Below, piece after piece: positions 9,181 to 18,605 of a DNA stretch of 64,000 nt (position 1 is its first letter; every line of letters starts with the position of its first letter). The stretch spans positions 1,550,001 to 1,614,000 of the forward strand of contig OZ245942.1 in assembly GCA_965230065.1 (NCBI GenBank). Reading direction: 5' to 3'. A program made the translations under genes and the position numbers. A model generated the notes under the pieces. It saw only the letters and a program-made list of their open reading frames with translations. It searched no databases and was not told the origin of the DNA. This DNA comes from G965230065 sp965230065. GTDB taxonomy: Bacteria > Bacteroidota > Bacteroidia > Cytophagales > Cyclobacteriaceae.

Positions 9181-10572
9181 ATGAACATTGAATTTTTCAT
9201 CGGCCGTTTTCATCCACTGGTTGTCCACTTACCCATTGGCTTTCTACTATTGGCTGGCCTCATGCAGGTGCTGGCGTTAACCTCTAAAAAAAGCTATCGG
9301 GCACTTACCCCTGCCATTTCTTTTACCCTATTTTGGGGAGCATGTGCCTGCGTGGCTGCTTCTGTCATGGGCTGGTTGCTGGCAAGGGGCGGTGGCTATG
9401 ATGATGAAACCCTGTTTTGGCACAAGTGGCTGGGTATCGCGCTCACGGTTCTGACCTTTTTTGGCTGGCTGCTGAAAAGCAAAAAAATACGTTTGCCCAA
9501 GTCAGCATTCTACTACGCGCTGGGTATGATGATCATACTCATTACGGCTACCGGGCACCTGGGAGGGAACCTTACCCATGGCAGCACTTATTTGTTACAA
9601 TATGCCCCTCCGGTTTTTCAAAATGTATTTGGGTATGATGCCGATGAAAATAATGTAGCCATGCAGGTTCCTTCCACTCCCGACTCTGTGGTGGTGTTTG
9701 AGCACCTCATTATGCCTGTTTTGCAAGCCAGGTGCAGTAGCTGCCACAATGAAACCAAAACAAACGGTGGGCTGAACGTAACCACTGTGGAAGACATCAC
9801 TTTTGGTGGTGATTACGGGGATGTACTGGCTGCCGGCAACCCGCTTGAAAGCGAGCTTTTTCGCAGGCTTACCCTGCCCCAAAGCAGTAAAAAGTTTATG
9901 CCCCCCAAAGGCGACCCTTTTACTTATAGTGAACTCAAATTACTCGAGTGGTGGATATTAAACGGGGCCGATTTTGACAAGAAGCTTTTGGATGATGAAG
10001 TGCCGGATCAAATACATGCCCTTTTGCTGCGTGATTATGGCGTTGATACGAAGCCCAAACCGCATTACGAAAGGGTGAAAGTTTCTCCCTTGCCGGAAGA
10101 AACCCTTTCCAAAATATCGCAGGCAGGCTTTTTGGCACGTCACCTGGCAGATGAAAATAATTTTCTTGAAGTAACACCCAGCCGGGGTTCCGTAAACATG
10201 GAGCAATTACAAACCCTTTCGGCAGCCAAAGAGCAAATCACCTGGCTTAACCTGAGCAACCAGGAAATAACCGACGATATGCTGGCAATGATTGGGCAAT
10301 TTACCAATCTTACCCAACTACGGCTGGAAAACAACCCAATTACCGATAAAGGCATGGATAATTTGGCCGGATTGGCACACCTGGAATCGCTCAACCTTTA
10401 CGGAACGGCGGTTACCGATGAAACTTTGGGTAAATTAGACAAATTCCCAGCCCTCAAAAAGCTTTATTTGTGGCAAACCGAAGTAAGCCCGGAAGCCGTG
10501 GAAGCATTGGAGAAAAACCGCCCCGGCTTGAAAGTAAATACTGGCGTTCAGTTTACGGCACAAAATGAGTAA
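9181..10572 (+). CDS. Membrane c-type cytochrome with leucine-rich repeats
   Basis: A 463-residue fusion. The N-terminus (1-140) is a DUF2231-like membrane domain with about four helices and FHPLVVHLPIGFL. A single haem-binding CSSCH motif follows at 185-189, in the style of planctomycete-type cytochromes, ending with FMPPKGDPFTYSELKLLEWW. From about 340 to 450 there are leucine-rich repeats (LTQLRLENNPITDKGMDNL and similar). Such proteins are thought to pass electrons from periplasmic dehydrogenases, with the repeats as a binding surface. It is divergent from the sulfatases and may serve the oxidoreductases nearby; that is inference. Confidence 0.85.
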   Translation: MNIEFFIGRFHPLVVHLPIGFLLLAGLMQVLALTSKKSYRALTPAISFTLFWGACACVAASVMGWLLARGGGYDDETLFWHKWLGIALTVLTFFGWLLKSKKIRLPKSAFYYALGMMIILITATGHLGGNLTHGSTYLLQYAPPVFQNVFGYDADENNVAMQVPSTPDSVVVFEHLIMPVLQARCSSCHNETKTNGGLNVTTVEDITFGGDYGDVLAAGNPLESELFRRLTLPQSSKKFMPPKGDPFTYSELKLLEWWILNGADFDKKLLDDEVPDQIHALLLRDYGVDTKPKPHYERVKVSPLPEETLSKISQAGFLARHLADENNFLEVTPSRGSVNMEQLQTLSAAKEQITWLNLSNQEITDDMLAMIGQFTNLTQLRLENNPITDKGMDNLAGLAHLESLNLYGTAVTDETLGKLDKFPALKKLYLWQTEVSPEAVEALEKNRPGLKVNTGVQFTAQNE

Positions 10573-10684
10573 TGTGGGAAAGCATTTTGGAAGGGTGGGA
10601 TTTACTCGAGTGTATAACATATTTGGGGCTTGCATGACTAATAAACTGTCAATGAAGTTTTTGTAAACGGGCTTCCAGCCGTTT

Positions 10685-10708
10685 AGTCCGGGTTAGGAAA
10701 CCCGGACT
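10685..10708. terminator. Hairpin between convergent genes
   Basis: Ten-base arms AGTCCGGGTT and AACCCGGACT with a 4-base loop, between the cytochrome gene and the AraC gene, which converge. There is no T-run, so termination efficiency is uncertain. Confidence 0.55.
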
Positions 10709-10756
10709 CCGACATCAATCTATTGGGCATTGCCCCCATTTTGTTACACACTCAAT

Positions 10757-11617
10757 TTACTCCCCCACTTCCAGGTACTTCTTTTTATAGGCAAAAGGCG
10801 AGCAGTTTTGATACTTTTTAAACTGACGGTAAAAGAAAGGCAAACTTTCATAGCCACATCCATACGCGACCTGTGCTACCTGCCTGTCCGTTTCAATGAG
10901 TGATTTACAGGCCATGTTTATCCTGTATTCGTTCACAAAAGTGAAAAACGATTTATTCAGCTTTTTCTTAAAAAACCGGCAGAATGCCGTTTCGCTCATG
11001 GTTACCAAAGAAGATGCCTCTTGTAAGGTGATTTTATCCTGATAATACTTTCTAACGTAATTATAGATTTTGTTGATTTTTTCGTTAGCAGCGTCGTCCA
11101 GATGGTACGAAAACCCGTGACCGCACAATGGTTTCCGGCCGCCGGATGTTGCCAGGTAGTTTAATATTTTCAATAAACTCACCAGCTTGTCAAACGGGGC
11201 TTCATCCACCATGTCTATCAGCATTTTTTTAACCTGAAAAGCTACTTTCTGGTCAAATTTGAGGCCCCGGGCAGACTGTTTCAATAACTGCTGAATATTG
11301 AAAAACTCTTCTTTTTGCAGCCAGCCTTCACCCAAAAGCGCTTCGTTCCATTGAATGACGATGGCAGTGGAAAGGGCCTGATAGCCGCCTGTATTTTTCC
11401 AGCAATGGGGCAAATTAGCCCCAACCAATACCAAATCGTTTTCTTCAAACGGGTGTACACTATCGCCTACATACCGCATGCCCCGGCTGTTTACAATATA
11501 AGTGAGTTCATATTCAGGATGAAAGTGCCAGGGGGCGGAGAATTCCTCCTCCTCATAAATGAAGGCTTTAAAAGAGCTTTGGGGTGAAGATGTTATTTTC
11601 TCAAATTGGGCTTTCAT
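10757..11617 (-). CDS. AraC family transcriptional regulator with cupin domain
   Basis: A 286-residue regulator. The N-terminal cupin sensor (about 15-100) has APWHFHPEYELTYIVNSRG and DLVLVGANLPHCWKN. The C-terminal double helix-turn-helix (about 185-283) includes TMSETAFCRFFKKKLNKSF and VAQVAYGCGYESLPFFYRQF. This type usually senses a sugar. It is transcribed divergently from the dioxygenase and oxidoreductase genes at 11782 and 12798, which makes them its likely targets. Unrelated to the three AraC paralogues at 36-41.6 kb. Confidence 0.92.
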   Translation of the reverse strand: MKAQFEKITSSPQSSFKAFIYEEEEFSAPWHFHPEYELTYIVNSRGMRYVGDSVHPFEENDLVLVGANLPHCWKNTGGYQALSTAIVIQWNEALLGEGWLQKEEFFNIQQLLKQSARGLKFDQKVAFQVKKMLIDMVDEAPFDKLVSLLKILNYLATSGGRKPLCGHGFSYHLDDAANEKINKIYNYVRKYYQDKITLQEASSLVTMSETAFCRFFKKKLNKSFFTFVNEYRINMACKSLIETDRQVAQVAYGCGYESLPFFYRQFKKYQNCSPFAYKKKYLEVGE

Positions 11618-11781
11618 GCAAAATTGTGAAGTGTATTGTTAAATATACCTTATATTTATATTAATTATTAATAATTGTCAATGATATTGATAAAATAAGG
11701 TATAAATTGGTTAAGATAGAAGAAGAAATCGGTCTCATTTTTTGATAATATTGTATTTTATTCATACAAAATAACACGCTC

Positions 11782-12660
11782 ATGACCGCAGTAAAAGATT
11801 TATCCAAATTCCATGAATTGATTTCTGAATTGTTTAAATACCCTCAAACCCCCGAAGAATGGGAACAGTACCGGCTTACCGATGAACAAGTAGCATTTTT
11901 TCAGAAAAACGGGTATTTGTCCAACATAAAACTTTTGGAAGAATGGCAGGTAGATGCATTGCGGGAAGAACTGGCCGAAATTACCGACCCCAACCACCCC
12001 GGAAATTCACTTTTTTATGAATTTCATTCCAATGAATCTGCCGATCTGAACAGCACCTTGTTTCACTCATTGGGCCACTGGCGCATCAAAGAAGGTTTTC
12101 ATGATATTTTGTGGAACCCCGCTTTTGTGATGGCTGCCAGTCAGCTTTTGAGAGATGCTTCGGTGCGGTTTTGGCACGACCAGCTTTTTTGCAAGCCGGC
12201 TCATCACGGTGGTGTCGTGGCCTGGCATCAGGATTATTCCTACTGGACCCGCACCACGCCCATGCAGCACCTCACCTGCTGGGTAGGCCTGGACGATGCT
12301 TCTACCGAAAATGGCTGTATGTATTATGTGCCCGGCAGCCACCGCTGGGGTTTGCTGGACAAGCCTGAGCTGGCCGGGGATATGGAAGGCTTGATGGACT
12401 ACCTCACAGAAGAGCAAAAAGCTGAATTCAAGCCAATCCCGGTGGAAATGAAAAGAGGGTACGGTTCTTTTCACCATCCGCTCATGGTACACGGCTCGTA
12501 TGCCAACAAATCGGAGCGCTCGCGCAGGGCTTTCGTGCTGAATGTGTTTGCCGATGGCACCCAGTCCAATGCAGAAGAGGAGCTTTTGGCAGGCGTACCC
12601 ATTTTCAAAAAAGGGCAAAAGATGGAGGGACAGTTTTTTCCGCTGCTTTATAAGGTATAG
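11782..12660 (+). CDS. Phytanoyl-CoA dioxygenase (PhyH) family oxygenase
   Basis: A 292-residue Fe(II)/2-oxoglutarate-dependent oxygenase. Iron ligands are visible as His149-Gln-Asp151 in AWHQDYSYW and distal His237 in HHPLMVHGSY, with arginines (SERSRRAF) that would bind 2-oxoglutarate about ten residues later. No signal peptide, so cytoplasmic. It starts a likely operon with the Gfo/Idh/MocA oxidoreductase. The substrate is unknown; such pairs are common in catabolic loci of Bacteroidota and Planctomycetota. Confidence 0.88.
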   Translation: MTAVKDLSKFHELISELFKYPQTPEEWEQYRLTDEQVAFFQKNGYLSNIKLLEEWQVDALREELAEITDPNHPGNSLFYEFHSNESADLNSTLFHSLGHWRIKEGFHDILWNPAFVMAASQLLRDASVRFWHDQLFCKPAHHGGVVAWHQDYSYWTRTTPMQHLTCWVGLDDASTENGCMYYVPGSHRWGLLDKPELAGDMEGLMDYLTEEQKAEFKPIPVEMKRGYGSFHHPLMVHGSYANKSERSRRAFVLNVFADGTQSNAEEELLAGVPIFKKGQKMEGQFFPLLYKV

Positions 12661-12797
12661 CGTTTATCAGGGAGTTGTTTTGGTCGGATGAGAGATATTT
12701 TCGAGGTTCGTTGAGGAAAAACGATTTTTCTTAAGGAGAAAACGACAAAGTTATGTTTTTTTTAATATTTTGACTCCGAAATTAAAATCTGTATTCC

Positions 12798-14219
12798 ATG
12801 AAAATTAACAACCCAAAAACAACTGCCGTATCCCGAAGAAATTTTGTAAAAGGCAGTGCCCTTTCGGCAGCCGGATTTATGATTGTGCCCCGCCATGTGC
12901 TGGGAGGCCGCGGTTTTACTGCCCCTTCTGACAAAGTAAACATGGGCATCGTAGGTGCCGGAGGTAAAGGCAAGCGGAATACCGAGGCCTTCCTGCAATT
13001 TGACGATGTTAAAATTTCCGCCATTGCCGACCCGGCCTATTACTGGAATCTGGTAGACTTTTATTACCGCTCCGAAGCTGGCCGTGGCCCGGTGATGGAA
13101 ATGGTGGAAGACCATTACGCCGCCAAATCACCCGGCTTTAAAATGACCGAATACCCGGATTTTCGTGAAATGCTGGAGAAGGAAACAGACCTGGATGCCA
13201 TTGTGTGTTCTACTCCCGATCATACGCATGCGTATATTTCCCTCATGGCGATGCGTGCCGGAAAGCATGTATACTGTGAAAAGCCGCTTACGCACAACAT
13301 TTGGGAAGCCCGGGAAGTGCAAAAAGTAGCCCGGGAAACCGGACTGGCCACGCAAATGGGAAACAGCGGGCACAGTACCGACGGCATTCGTGAAACGGTA
13401 GAGTATTTGCGTGCCGGGGTAATTGGAGAAGTAAGGGAAGCCCATTCATGGGTACCTGCCGGCCGCTGGGTGCCCGGGCTGGAAGGTTTGCCCACAGGAA
13501 AAGACCCCGTGCCCATCGGGTTTGACTGGGAGCAATGGCTGGGCCCGCGCGAACCCCACCCTTTTAATGAAGATTACGTGCCCGTAAAATGGCGGGATTT
13601 CTGGGCTTTTGGCTGTGGTGCCCTGGGCGATTTTGGCTGTCATGACATGGATGCGGCCACCTGGGCGTTCAACCTCAAAGCACCCGAAAGTGTGCAAATT
13701 TTTCCGGCAGGCTACAGTGATGAACACATTGCGCCTTACGGGGAAATTGGCTATTATGAGTTTGCGGCACAGGGCGAGCAGCAACCCCTCAAGCTCACCT
13801 GGTACTCAGGCGGTTTGCGCCCTGAATTTCATGAGATGTTACCTGAAGGGTATGCGTATTCTCGCAGAGGCTCCATGTTTGTAGGCGAAAAAGGGCTTAT
13901 CCTCAACGAAGGAGGCGACCGTGCGCCCAAAGTCTTTCCCGAAAGCCTGCGTGAAGATTTCAAGGCCCCCAAACCCACATTGGAACGTTCCAATGGGCAC
14001 TTTCGCGATTGGGTAGATGCCATCAAAGGCGAAAAAGAAGCCTCTGCCAATTTTGAGTACGGTGCCCGCCTTACTGAAATTACCCTGCTGGGTGTACTTT
14101 CACTTCGCCTTGGCGGAAAGAAGATTGAGTGGGATTATGAAAATATGAAAGCCAAAGGAATCCCCGAAGCGGATGCCTTTATTCGTGAGCCTGTGAGGGA
14201 GGGGTGGGAGATGGTTTGA
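12798..14219 (+). CDS. Gfo/Idh/MocA family oxidoreductase, Tat-exported
   Basis: A 473-residue NAD(P)-dependent oxidoreductase. A twin-arginine signal (SRRNFVKGSALSAAGFMI, Arg13-Arg14) is followed by a Rossmann motif GAGGKG (53-58), the family EKP motif (YCEKPLTHN) and a GXXXD-H type active-site region (DFGCHDMDAATWAF). Tat export fits folding with bound cofactor in the cytoplasm. Related proteins act on glycosides or sugar derivatives. It follows the PhyH gene by 137 bases in the same orientation. Confidence 0.92.
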   Translation: MKINNPKTTAVSRRNFVKGSALSAAGFMIVPRHVLGGRGFTAPSDKVNMGIVGAGGKGKRNTEAFLQFDDVKISAIADPAYYWNLVDFYYRSEAGRGPVMEMVEDHYAAKSPGFKMTEYPDFREMLEKETDLDAIVCSTPDHTHAYISLMAMRAGKHVYCEKPLTHNIWEAREVQKVARETGLATQMGNSGHSTDGIRETVEYLRAGVIGEVREAHSWVPAGRWVPGLEGLPTGKDPVPIGFDWEQWLGPREPHPFNEDYVPVKWRDFWAFGCGALGDFGCHDMDAATWAFNLKAPESVQIFPAGYSDEHIAPYGEIGYYEFAAQGEQQPLKLTWYSGGLRPEFHEMLPEGYAYSRRGSMFVGEKGLILNEGGDRAPKVFPESLREDFKAPKPTLERSNGHFRDWVDAIKGEKEASANFEYGARLTEITLLGVLSLRLGGKKIEWDYENMKAKGIPEADAFIREPVREGWEMV

Positions 14220-14304
14220 GTGTAAGTGGGTATTTACTAATCACCATAGCCAAACTAACACAATTTTCGTATCTTTAACTTGCAATGATATATAATTTTT
14301 CGCC

Positions 14305-14694
14305 ATGGAAAATATGACTGGAACATGGCATGGAGAGTACTCAATTAACATTGGGACAGACGAAGACCCTACAGTTGAGTATCATTCCTTTAAACTGGAA
14401 CTTCAAGATCGGGATGGTGAACTTAGCGGAACTGCTCACGATTTAACCTTATCAAATGGGCCTTCAAAAATTTCAGGTTTTCGAGAGAACCATTTTATCA
14501 GTTTTATTAAGAGATATGAACGACTCATCTTTCAAGAATCTGGTAAGTACTTTGGAGAAGATTCAGCAGAACATCCAGACATTCATTATTCTGGTATTTA
14601 CATCACTGAAAAGAACTGCTTTCAAGATGCTTGGGAAATACACGAAGATGAGAAAAATAGGCTAAATTATGGGTTAAGTAAATTTCAGTGGTAA
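14305..14694 (+). CDS. Conserved hypothetical protein, lipocalin-like
   Basis: 129 residues with no signal peptide. The opening TGTWHGEY, alternating beta-strand pattern and later motifs ISGFRENHFISFIKRY and HYSGIY suggest a small beta-barrel of lipocalin-like type, but I do not recognise a named family. A TATCTTTA -7-like sequence lies at 14270-14277. It stands alone in a region of small accessory genes. Confidence 0.65.
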   Translation: MENMTGTWHGEYSINIGTDEDPTVEYHSFKLELQDRDGELSGTAHDLTLSNGPSKISGFRENHFISFIKRYERLIFQESGKYFGEDSAEHPDIHYSGIYITEKNCFQDAWEIHEDEKNRLNYGLSKFQW

Positions 14695-14762
14695 ATGTCA
14701 TATTTGGGTCTTGGATGGTACAGCGAAAAAACAACTAAAAAGCATTCTACGTTATTGAAGAT

Positions 14763-14999
14763 ATGAAAACAGATGTAATCAACATAAATCCTGAGATTCT
14801 TGGTGGCACACCAGTATTCAAAGGAACAAGAGTGCCTATTGAAACTCTGTTCGATCATTTAGAAAGTGGAATTACCATTGATGCTTTTTTGGAAGATTAC
14901 CCAACAGTTTCCAAGGAGCAAGTAATTGATGTTTTGGAATTAGTGGGGCAACTATTTACTACTGAAAAAATTAAACAGTTCTATGAGATTGCTTCTTGA
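14763..14999 (+). CDS. DUF433 domain protein, probable antitoxin
   Basis: 78 residues with the DUF433 signature (NPEILGGTPVFKGTRVPIET, then LFDHLESGITIDAFLEDYP), a small winged-helix fold used by VapB45-type antitoxins. Its 3' end overlaps the downstream DUF5615 gene by 17 bases, so the two are translationally coupled. Together they look like a toxin-antitoxin-type pair; function is inferred from family and coupling. Confidence 0.85.
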   Translation: MKTDVININPEILGGTPVFKGTRVPIETLFDHLESGITIDAFLEDYPTVSKEQVIDVLELVGQLFTTEKIKQFYEIAS

Positions 15000-15306
15000 T
15001 GAGAATGTGCCAAGGCAATTGAAGCGAGACCTTACGAAATATGAAGTATTCACAGTAAGAGAGAAAGGGTGGAACGGTAAGCTCAATGGAGAATTATTGA
15101 AATTGATGATATTGGAAGCATTTGACGCTTTGATTACTGCTGATAAGAATTTGCAACATCAACAAAACTTTGACAAATATCCTATACCAGTGCTAGTATT
15201 ACATACTTATCGGATTACCTACCAAGATTTCAAACCATTGATTCCCATACTACTTGATTTTTTAGAAACAAATTTGCCCAATGGGGCAACAATTATTAAG
15301 AAATGA
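14983..15306 (+). CDS. DUF5615 family PIN-like protein, probable toxin
   Basis: 107 residues starting MRLLLDENVPRQLKRDL, the acidic N-terminal motif of PIN-like nucleases of the DUF5615 group, with FDALITADKNLQHQQNF supplying the second acidic motif. It overlaps the DUF433 gene. RNase activity is expected from the fold only. Confidence 0.85.
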   Translation: MRLLLDENVPRQLKRDLTKYEVFTVREKGWNGKLNGELLKLMILEAFDALITADKNLQHQQNFDKYPIPVLVLHTYRITYQDFKPLIPILLDFLETNLPNGATIIKK

Positions 15307-15503
15307 AAACCCTCATCGCTATCATCTTGTGGTTTATTTTACTTGCCATCTGCTGGCCGTTGGCCGTACTGATGTTTTTTGCCTTTCCGCTAATATGGCT
15401 GGTTTTGCTGCCCTTTAAAATTGTGGGGCTTACGCTGGAATTATTGTTTTCTATTATCAAAGCCGTGTTGCTTTTTCCTTTCCGATTGCTGGGTGTGCGT
15501 TGA
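15303..15503 (+). CDS. Small hydrophobic membrane protein
   Basis: 66 residues, almost entirely hydrophobic, with two or three membrane segments and repeats of the type LPFKIVGLTLELLFSII and LLFPFRLLGVR. It overlaps the stop of the DUF5615 gene by 4 bases (ATGA), so it is co-translated with the pair. No family recognised; real by position and composition. Confidence 0.6.
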   Translation: MKTLIAIILWFILLAICWPLAVLMFFAFPLIWLVLLPFKIVGLTLELLFSIIKAVLLFPFRLLGVR

Positions 15504-15585
15504 TTTTTTAATGCTATAAACCATAGGGGAATTCAGGAATTTTGCTTATTTGCGAGCATTCGTCAAATTAAGCCACAAAATTTTT

Positions 15586-16560
15586 ATGCTCCACAAGTTA
15601 CTGACCATTTTTGCCCTGCTCATCATTACCTTATCAACGGCAACCGCCCAGCAGTTTGACTTTTCACAGATTCCTTCCCCTATCATTTTCAAAGGCGATT
15701 ACAAATTTGCTTACCGCGACCCGGCCGTGGTGTATCATGACGATGAATTTCATCTTTTTTTTACGTTGGTAGAACGTTCAGCCGATGGGGGTATGTACTT
15801 GTTTACAGCCTATAGCCACAGTGAAGACCTCATGCACTGGAGCTATCTCAAAATTATGACACCACGTGACCGCAACCTGAATTATAGTAGTCCGGGCAAC
15901 ATTATAAAATATAAAGGGGAGTGGATTATTTGTTTGCAGACCTATCCTACACCCAACAACGAAACCTGGGGCAACGCCACAAGCCGGATATGGATTATGC
16001 GGAGTAAAGACCTGGAGCATTGGTCAGAACCGGAACTGTTGAAAGTAAAAGGAAATGACGTGCCGGTAGACGAAATGGGGCGTATGATTGACCCTTATTT
16101 ATTGGAAGATGCCCAAGAGCCGGGAAAATGGTGGTGCTACTACAAGCAAAATGGCGTATCCATGTCTTATTCTTACGATCTCAAAAACTGGACGTATGTG
16201 GGGGCAGCCAATTCCGGGGAAAACGTAACGGTTCTATATAAAAATGGGGAGTATATCCTGTTTCACTCTCCTGAGAATGGCATAGGCATTAAAAAATCCG
16301 ATTCACCATCGGAATGGGGGGAAGATGAATCCCTGATTACCCTGGGACAAAAAAACTGGCCCTGGGCACAAAGAAGGCTTACCGCGGCCACAGTAATAGA
16401 TTTAACCGATAACCCCCGGTTTGGAAAATATATCATGTTTTTTCACGGGTCTTCTGAAAAAGGCGCTCAGCCTTTTTATAATGCCCACAACAACGCCAGC
16501 CTCGGCATTGCCTGGAGTACCGATTTAGAAAACTGGGAATGGCCTGATTCCGATGAGTAA
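15586..16560 (+). CDS. Secreted beta-propeller glycoside hydrolase-like protein
   Basis: 324 residues from the ATG at 15586, which gives a normal Sec signal (MLHKLLTIFALLIITLS, cut after TATAQ). A TTG at 15550 would only add a non-signal leader. The body has five-bladed propeller motifs of GH43/GH32/GH117-like enzymes: YRDPAVVYHDDEFHLFFT with a likely catalytic Asp, repeated SxDLxxW patterns (SEDLMHWSY, SKDLEHWSEP, SYDLKNWTYV, STDLENWEW), and MIDPYLLEDA. The exact family and sugar are not clear. Confidence 0.82.
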   Translation: MLHKLLTIFALLIITLSTATAQQFDFSQIPSPIIFKGDYKFAYRDPAVVYHDDEFHLFFTLVERSADGGMYLFTAYSHSEDLMHWSYLKIMTPRDRNLNYSSPGNIIKYKGEWIICLQTYPTPNNETWGNATSRIWIMRSKDLEHWSEPELLKVKGNDVPVDEMGRMIDPYLLEDAQEPGKWWCYYKQNGVSMSYSYDLKNWTYVGAANSGENVTVLYKNGEYILFHSPENGIGIKKSDSPSEWGEDESLITLGQKNWPWAQRRLTAATVIDLTDNPRFGKYIMFFHGSSEKGAQPFYNAHNNASLGIAWSTDLENWEWPDSDE

Positions 16561-16576
16561 TTGACCAACAAAAAAA

Positions 16577-16597
16577 CACTCTTCGCAATGAGGAGTG
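16577..16597. terminator. Bidirectional terminator
   Basis: Stem CACTCTTC/GAGGAGTG with one G-U pair and a 5-base loop, flanked by an A-run on the left and T-rich sequence on the right, between convergent genes ending at 16560 and 16642. Confidence 0.75.
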
Positions 16598-16641
16598 CTT
16601 TTGCATTCAGACTTAAACAACAAGAAAAAGGCAGTTGGTTT

Positions 16642-18342
16642 TTATAGATAAATTTGAGCATTTGGATAAAAAGCCCCCCAGGAAAACCAATAGCCAATGA
16701 ACGATTCGGTAGGGGTAAGGCGCTGCCCGGTACGGGGGCCTTCCACCGCTTCCCCAAAAATATTCCATCGGTTCCCTTCATTATCTGTTAATATAACAGG
16801 GCCGTCTCCTGTGAAGGCAGAAAAGAAATCCAATATGGTACCGTCTTCCAAAGTGCGTTCAAAAGAAACGGCAAAATTACGGTGCTTGCTGCCTGCCACT
16901 ACAATAGCCGTACCGTTGAATACGTCTTGTATGATTGTAACGGTTTGTTGCATGTTATCAATAGGATACACTTTGGCCTGGCTGCCCATAATGATGCCAT
17001 GTACCCTCTCTTTTCGGGGCAGGCGTGAATCATCCGGCTCAACCGGAAAAATCAGGTTATTATGGTTAGTACGGTAATCGTCGTACGGATACGTGCCATA
17101 TGATCGGCTAAAGCCCGTATTCGTGGAAACTACTTTTGTATCAGGGTACAATTTTTTCCACGTTTCCCAGGTGGTTTCTACAACCTGAAAAGTTTCTATT
17201 TTTACTCCTTGCAAATCCCCATTCACACAATCCAGCCCCTGCTGTGACCAATTGCTGTTGGTACGGCGGTCGTAAGGAATGAGGTTGGTATTATAGAGCA
17301 ATCCGGATACGCCGAATGTAGTTACTTCGCCATTGATTTCCCTATTCCACCCAATGGCCGTACCGGTAAGCGGGCAATAGGTAATGGCAATGGGTCTGCC
17401 ATTTACCTCATCATTGATGATTTCGTGCCAGTCAAGAATATCATGTGGGTACGCCCTGGCATCATTTCCCGAAACGTATCCGATAACCAAATCATCATTA
17501 CTGAGATAAATGCCGTTCGGGGCCGGAACCATCTCCGGGTTTTCCAGTGCCGGGATACCATCTTTGCCTGGCCCGCCGTCAAACACATCGGCCTGGGGGA
17601 TTGTCCAGGTTGGTGCTTTACGGTAATTATTTAGGGTTACATCATTATTTCCAAAAGCCACACGGTACTGGAAATTATCCGCTTCATTAATCACTTCAGC
17701 TTTCAGGTTCTTTGGATCAAGGTTGATGGCCACCCCGTCGTCTTCCCAAAGCAATAGCCGGGAATCTGCCAGTTTTTGGTTATCAGTAACAGAAACGAGC
17801 AGGTACAGGTTGTCATCATCCCAAAGGGCTTTGAAGTTTCCGGCAAAATCCTCTTGATGATTTGTGGTCCCCTTTAGTTTTTTTTCAATGGCTTCAGGTG
17901 GAATTTCAGTCCACAAATCTTCGGCCTTTCCATCAACAATAACGGAAGTAATGGCTTTTTGTACCAAGAGGTTATCACCCTGCCCGTTTCCATCAATTAG
18001 TTTCAGTGTACCAAAAGCAGAAGGAGAAGGCTGGGCCTTATCTTCAGCCATTTTCCAGGCCAGGCGTTTGTCGGCCAGTCCGCCGTCGTCATCGTCGGTG
18101 ATTACAATGTCAAAGCCTATCAGTACATTCACTTCTGGTGTAATGCCCAAATCTTTCCAGGGAATTTGAGCTTCTACGGTATATCCATCAACGGAAGAAA
18201 CCTGCTTAAAAACAACATTTTCGGGGTTGCTGACGGGTGTGGTATCTACCGCATTGCCATTGTCAGGATCATCGTCTTTTTCGGCACAGGCAAAAAACCC
18301 CAGGAACAATAAGCTGAAAATAATATATGGATGAAGTTTCAT
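16642..18342 (-). CDS. Lipoprotein with CBM9-like and DUF3179 domains
   Basis: 566 residues. Lipobox FFAC near residue 19. The N-terminal half carries two CBM9-like (cellulose/xylan-binding type) segments: a partial one at about 45-115 (YTVEAQIPWKDLGI, then GFDIVITDDDDGGLADKRLAW) and a second at about 130-230 (SVIVDGKAEDLW, then ALWDDDNLYLLVSVTDN). The C-terminal half is DUF3179 (YCPLTGTAIGWNREINGEV, LLYNTNLIPYDRRTNSNWSQ), a family of unknown function. It stands alone, with its own terminator downstream. The combination suggests a surface carbohydrate-binding protein with an unknown second activity. Confidence 0.85.
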   Translation of the reverse strand: MKLHPYIIFSLLFLGFFACAEKDDDPDNGNAVDTTPVSNPENVVFKQVSSVDGYTVEAQIPWKDLGITPEVNVLIGFDIVITDDDDGGLADKRLAWKMAEDKAQPSPSAFGTLKLIDGNGQGDNLLVQKAITSVIVDGKAEDLWTEIPPEAIEKKLKGTTNHQEDFAGNFKALWDDDNLYLLVSVTDNQKLADSRLLLWEDDGVAINLDPKNLKAEVINEADNFQYRVAFGNNDVTLNNYRKAPTWTIPQADVFDGGPGKDGIPALENPEMVPAPNGIYLSNDDLVIGYVSGNDARAYPHDILDWHEIINDEVNGRPIAITYCPLTGTAIGWNREINGEVTTFGVSGLLYNTNLIPYDRRTNSNWSQQGLDCVNGDLQGVKIETFQVVETTWETWKKLYPDTKVVSTNTGFSRSYGTYPYDDYRTNHNNLIFPVEPDDSRLPRKERVHGIIMGSQAKVYPIDNMQQTVTIIQDVFNGTAIVVAGSKHRNFAVSFERTLEDGTILDFFSAFTGDGPVILTDNEGNRWNIFGEAVEGPRTGQRLTPTESFIGYWFSWGAFYPNAQIYL

Positions 18343-18478
18343 GGGAGGTACTATTTAAATTTTCACACATCTCCTAATGTAAATATACGCAATTCGGCAC
18401 ATAAGAAAGTGTAATAAAAATGACATAACACCTTATTTGCCTGAAATTCAAATCGCTGATAAAATATACTGGCAGGGC

Positions 18479-18509
18479 TTGGCATACGCATGGAAAGCTT
18501 ATATCTTTG
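18479..18509 (+). promoter_or_regulatory. Promoter of the SRP RNA gene
   Basis: TTG at 18479-18481, then 20 bases, then TATCTTTG at 18502-18509. This is a match to the Bacteroidota -33/-7 consensus (TTG-N20-TAnnTTTG), and transcription would begin just before the SRP RNA 5' stem. Confidence 0.8.
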
Positions 18510-18513
18510 CAGC

Positions 18514-18605
18514 GGCAAGCAGGTACGACCAGCTCCTGCTGAACTCCCCCAGATCCGGAAGGAAGCAAGGGTAGGCGGTTGTAGCGGTGCGATACTTTGC
18601 TTGCC
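18514..18605 (+). ncRNA. ffs: Signal recognition particle RNA (small bacterial type)
   Basis: A 92-base RNA gene. The conserved apical SRP loop is present as AGATCCGGAAGGAAGCA (18551-18567), and the ends pair (GGCAAGCA at 18514 with TGCTTGCC at 18598). A run of seven T follows at 18606-18612 as an intrinsic terminator. A phylum-type promoter sits directly upstream. The RNA binds Ffh and targets membrane and secreted proteins. hisH starts 34 bases downstream. Confidence 0.93.
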
